Assembly: GCA_031287505.1 (NCBI GenBank)
Contig: JAITSW010000043.1
Coordinates: forward strand, 1-16,891
Source of the DNA: Propionibacteriaceae bacterium
GTDB taxonomy: Bacteria > Actinomycetota > Actinomycetes > Propionibacteriales > Propionibacteriaceae
Reading direction: 5' to 3'
DNA length: 16,891 nucleotides
A program made the position numbers and the translations under genes. Below, in pieces: positions 14,675 to 16,891 of this stretch (positions are counted from its first letter, which is position 1; every line of letters begins with the position of its first letter). The notes beneath the pieces were generated by a model, which worked only from the letters and a program-made list of their open reading frames with translations, was not told where the DNA came from and ran no database searches.

Positions 14675-15403
14675 ATGAAACCAGCTAATCTATTTCGCGC
14701 GCTAATGGCTGCCATCCTTAGCTGCACGCTCTCGCTCGGGCTTGTGCCAAGCGCTGCCCAAGCTAAGGCGCTCCCCCCAAAGACGTCTTCCTGCGCCGGC
14801 GTGTGGGTGGTGGTTGACACCGGCAGCGCCTCGACGGTGCGTTGCGCCGCCAAATACTCCAATGGGCTGACTGCCCTCAAGAGTGCCGGATTTACCGTCA
14901 GGGAAAACACCCCCGGCTTCATCTGCCAGATTCAGTCTTACCCGAGCACCTGCACCAAGGGTTTCGACGGATATTGGTCGTATTGGCACGCAACTAAGGC
15001 GTCCAACGGAAATTGGGGTGCCTGGAAGTACGACACAAAGGGGGCGAAGTCATATGTGCCGAAAAAGGGCGCTGTCGAAGGTTGGCGCTGGAACGCCAAC
15101 AGCACAATTTCCAACGCCTCGGCACCGGCCATCAAGCCACCCAAAGGGTACTCCAAGGCTAAGGTCTCTCTCACCGGGACGGCGAAAGTCGGCAAGACCC
15201 TCAAAGCCAAGGTTTCTTTCTCTCCAGCGGCCAAATACACCTATCAGTGGTATCGCGGTTCCGCGAAGATCAAGGGTGCCACCAAGTCGTCCTACAAACT
15301 GAAGAAGGCCGACAAGGGCAAGAAGGTCAAAGTGACGGTAAAGGCCGGCAAAGCTGGCTACCAGACGGTGTCTGAGTCTTCGCCGGCCAAAAAAATCAAG
15401 TAG
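14675..15403 (+). CDS. Secreted protein: transcobalamin-like small domain plus Ig-like domain
   Basis: 242 residues from ATG 14675 with a strong SD (AGAAGGAAA), 12 bases after the S component, so it is the last gene of the operon. The signal peptide covers about 1-30 (ending AAQA). Residues about 38-140 repeat the small domain of the 9390 protein: AGVWVVVD, four cysteines at 40, 57, 84 and 93 spaced as in the paralogue, YWSYWH (100-105), WGAWKY and VEGWRW. The C-terminal 80 residues form a lysine-rich Ig-like module (TYQWYRGSAKIKGAT, YKLKKADKGKKVKV) found in many actinobacterial exported proteins, perhaps for wall association. No membrane anchor or sortase signal is present. It could supply the small domain in trans to the toroid-only protein, or act as a shed binder. 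Function is inferred. Confidence 0.75.
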   Translation: MKPANLFRALMAAILSCTLSLGLVPSAAQAKALPPKTSSCAGVWVVVDTGSASTVRCAAKYSNGLTALKSAGFTVRENTPGFICQIQSYPSTCTKGFDGYWSYWHATKASNGNWGAWKYDTKGAKSYVPKKGAVEGWRWNANSTISNASAPAIKPPKGYSKAKVSLTGTAKVGKTLKAKVSFSPAAKYTYQWYRGSAKIKGATKSSYKLKKADKGKKVKVTVKAGKAGYQTVSESSPAKKIK

Positions 15404-15491
15404 CCAAAAGGCGACGTTGTTGGGTGGGCGCGTGGGCGTTTTCTCAACTATTCGCACCAGAGGCTTCCGGCTGGCTATTAGCTGCCGACAG

Positions 15492-15507
15492 TCGTAGGCT
15501 AATACGA
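15492..15507 (+). promoter_or_regulatory. Possible sodA promoter/operator
   Basis: TCGTA-GGCTAA-TACGA is a perfect 5-bp inverted repeat that contains TAGGCT (15495-15500), a plausible actinobacterial -10, about 53 bases before the sodA start. The only -35 candidate is a weak CTGGCT (15471-15476). A repressor bound here would cover the promoter; DtxR/IdeR-like control of sod genes is known in relatives, but this is not a good match to that box. Confidence 0.3.
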
Positions 15508-15552
15508 AACAAATAAGTATCGAAAATACCGGCTCGAAAACAAGGAGTCCAA

Positions 15553-16167
15553 ATGACCTACACCCTCCCAGAACTCGACTATGACTACAGCGCCCTAGAG
15601 CCTTTCATCTCCGGGCAGATCATGGAGTTACACCACTCGAAACATCACGCAGCCTATGTCGCCGGCGCGAATGCGGCTCTTGCCGCCCTGGCAGCCGCCC
15701 GCGAAAGCGGTGATTTCGGCAACATCGCCAAGCTTGAGAAAGACCTTGCCTTCAACTTGGGCGGGCACATCAACCACTCCGTCTTTTGGAAAAACCTCTC
15801 CCCCGGTGGCGGCGGCCAGCCCGGCGGTGAGGTAGCGGCAGCCATCACCGAGTTCTTCGGCTCGTTTGAAGGCTTCCAGAAGCAGTTCAACGCCAACGCC
15901 AACGGCATCCAAGGCTCCGGCTGGTCGCTGTTGGTTTGGGATACCCTCGGCCAGCGTCTGAACATCAACCAACTCTACGACCAGCAAGGCAACGTTCCCG
16001 TTGGCCAGCTCCCGGTGTTGCAGCTAGACATGTGGGAGCACGCCTTCTACCTGCAGTACAAGAACGTCAAGGCCGACTACGTCAACGCCTGGTGGAATGT
16101 GATCAATTGGGATGACGTGGAAGAGCGGCTAGCCAAGGCCCGCAAAGCCGGCGAGATCCTCGCCTGA
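15553..16167 (+). CDS. sodA: Mn/Fe superoxide dismutase
   Basis: 204 residues, cytosolic, converting superoxide to hydrogen peroxide and oxygen. ATG 15553 has an ideal SD (AAGGAG). All metal ligands are present: His27 in MELHHSKHH, His75 in [10 protein letters not shown], and Asp159 and His163 in [13 protein letters not shown]; the gateway Tyr is Tyr35. The GGHINH context and Gln144 (in YDQQGN, where mycobacterial Fe enzymes have YDHQ) fit a Mn-dependent or cambialistic enzyme more than a strict Fe one. There is no signal peptide. It stands alone, with a terminator-like inverted repeat behind it and about 150 bases of upstream regulatory DNA. Confidence 0.97.
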   Translation: MTYTLPELDYDYSALEPFISGQIMELHHSKHHAAYVAGANAALAALAAARESGDFGNIAKLEKDLAFNLGGHINHSVFWKNLSPGGGGQPGGEVAAAITEFFGSFEGFQKQFNANANGIQGSGWSLLVWDTLGQRLNINQLYDQQGNVPVGQLPVLQLDMWEHAFYLQYKNVKADYVNAWWNVINWDDVEERLAKARKAGEILA

Positions 16168-16182
16168 GCAAAACTCGAACCA

Positions 16183-16238
16183 ATGGCCGCCAAGGGGCTG
16201 CGGCTGGCGTTAGCCGATGGCCGCCCCTTGGCGGCCAT
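16183..16238 (+). terminator. Strong hairpin terminator-like structure after sodA
   Basis: A 16-bp perfect stem, ATGGCCGCCAAGGGGC (16183-16198) with its complement at 16223-16238. The 24-nt loop itself contains a small hairpin (CGGCT 16201-16205 with AGCCG 16212-16216). It lies 15 bases after the sodA stop. Only CCTTTT follows, about 12 bases later, so the U-tract is weak. It may also act on a transcript arriving from the minus-strand surface-protein gene. Confidence 0.75.
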
Positions 16239-16516
16239 CGCCATATATACCTTTTCGAATAATTGCGGTTTGCGCGCCTAGGGAAACGCTGGTTATTGGC
16301 GCTACCCGGTCTCGGTGCCGGGAAGGGTTGCGGGGATGGCGGGGTGCCGCTAGCTGTCCTGTTAGCCGACGTCGGCCTACACCACCCCGCCGAGCCCCGG
16401 CCGCAGGTGGTCGTGCTCGACTGCCGGGAGGCCGGTGATGGCCGGTGTTTTCTTAGGGTGTCCGGGCACCGGCGGCAAGAGGTTGTCCTTTCGCCGCCGG
16501 CGTCGGGGTGCGGGGT
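16239..16516. other. Gene-free stretch between sodA and the surface-protein gene
   Basis: Convergent intergenic DNA. The first 30 bases are AT-rich (CCATATATACCTTTTCG); the rest is very GC-rich. Open frames here are random products of high GC, without SD or recognisable protein. The only structure supported is the hairpin next to the surface-protein stop. Confidence 0.6.
16469..16500 (-). terminator. Hairpin after the LAxTG surface-protein gene
   Basis: CCGGCGGC (16469-16476) and GCCGCCGG (16493-16500) pair perfectly around a 16-nt loop, starting 17 bases past the minus-strand stop. No T-run follows on the minus strand, so efficiency is uncertain. Confidence 0.4.
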
Positions 16517-16891
16517 TCAGGTTTTCTTGCGGCGGCGGCGTAAGGCGGCCAGGAGCAGGCCTCCCCCTCCGAAGGTGGCGAACAGGCCGATGCCGATCAT
16601 GCCGGCTGTGTCGGCGCCGGTGGTCGCGAGCGGGTCCGGGTCGTCGAACGCCCACAGCGCGGTATACACCGCATCCGCCGTCACAGTTCCCGCCGGGGAA
16701 GGCGACCAGCCGTCAAACGTATAGCCCGGATCACCCGGCGTCGACGGGGCGGCTGGGACGGGCGCCCCGTAATCCAGATCCGGGTGAACCGCGTCGGAGA
16801 ACGCGCCGTGGACGCCCGGAGCATAGGCGACGGTGTACTGCGCCTTGAAAAACACCCTCAACACCGTCGACCCGCCGCCGTCCAAAGCCGG
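16517..16891 (-). CDS. LAxTG sortase-anchored surface protein with InlB/Listeria-Bacteroides-type repeat, 5' end cut by window edge
   Basis: Only the last 124 codons are visible; the frame is open through the right edge, so no true start is seen. The visible part begins with the end of one domain. It continues with a repeat module (KAQYTVAYAPGVHGAF ... GYTFDGWSPSPAGTVTADAVYTALW), typical of InlB B-repeat/MBG-like adhesin modules. The C-terminus is a classical wall-sorting signal: LATTG, a hydrophobic helix (MIGIGLFATFGGGGLLLAAL) and RRRRKKT. LAxTG is the form usually handled by class E sortases of high-GC Gram-positives. The full protein is probably a large adhesin-like surface protein. The repeat-array part lies outside this window. 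Confidence 0.85.
   Translation of the reverse strand, partial: PALDGGGSTVLRVFFKAQYTVAYAPGVHGAFSDAVHPDLDYGAPVPAAPSTPGDPGYTFDGWSPSPAGTVTADAVYTALWAFDDPDPLATTGADTAGMIGIGLFATFGGGGLLLAALRRRRKKT

Noticed and set aside
16217..16848. Plus-strand frames in the right-hand 600 bases
   Set aside because: They are Arg/Pro-rich products of high GC, partly antisense to the LAxTG protein, with no SD.

Overview
The window looks like a chromosomal piece of a high-GC Gram-positive bacterium (Actinomycetota), probably near the Actinomycetaceae. The evidence is the rplM-rpsI-glmM cluster with a long acidic N-terminal extension on S9, a surface protein with a LAxTG-type sortase signal, a mycobacterial-like superoxide dismutase, frequent GTG starts and several apparently leaderless promoters. 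The genus is inference; no 16S or other taxonomic marker is present.

Layout. Positions 1-1780 (minus) hold most of an EF-G-like translational GTPase whose C-terminus lies outside the window. It is divergent from the rplM-rpsI-glmM operon (1971-4317), which is followed by a histidine-phosphatase-family gene (4442-5041). Positions 5042-7681 form a patchy accessory stretch. It contains two small membrane proteins, an S1-type secreted protease that stops right after its catalytic His, a start-less coding-like frame and a minus-strand two-helix membrane protein. A 34-bp direct repeat occurs at 5189 and 7099, flanking most of this block.

The most interesting part is 7915-15403. A cobalamin-riboswitch-like leader precedes six co-directional genes. 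In order they are two tandem-duplicated, membrane-anchored alpha/alpha-toroid proteins, an EcfT, a fused double EcfA ATPase, a membrane S component, and a small secreted protein. The second toroid protein and the last secreted protein share a C-terminal-type domain with four aligned cysteines and a YWSYWH motif. An alpha-toroid plus a small domain of this kind is the architecture of animal intrinsic factor and transcobalamin. I read the locus as a vitamin B12 (corrinoid) capture-and-import system: surface proteins bind the vitamin and hand it to an ECF transporter, and B12 represses the operon through the riboswitch. The riboswitch core and the ECF assignment are read from the sequence. The cobalamin-binding role of the surface proteins is inference.

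Downstream are a Mn/Fe superoxide dismutase gene (15553-16167) with a strong 16-bp terminator-like inverted repeat, a gene-free stretch, and the 3' end of a minus-strand LAxTG-anchored InlB-repeat-type surface protein (16517-16891).
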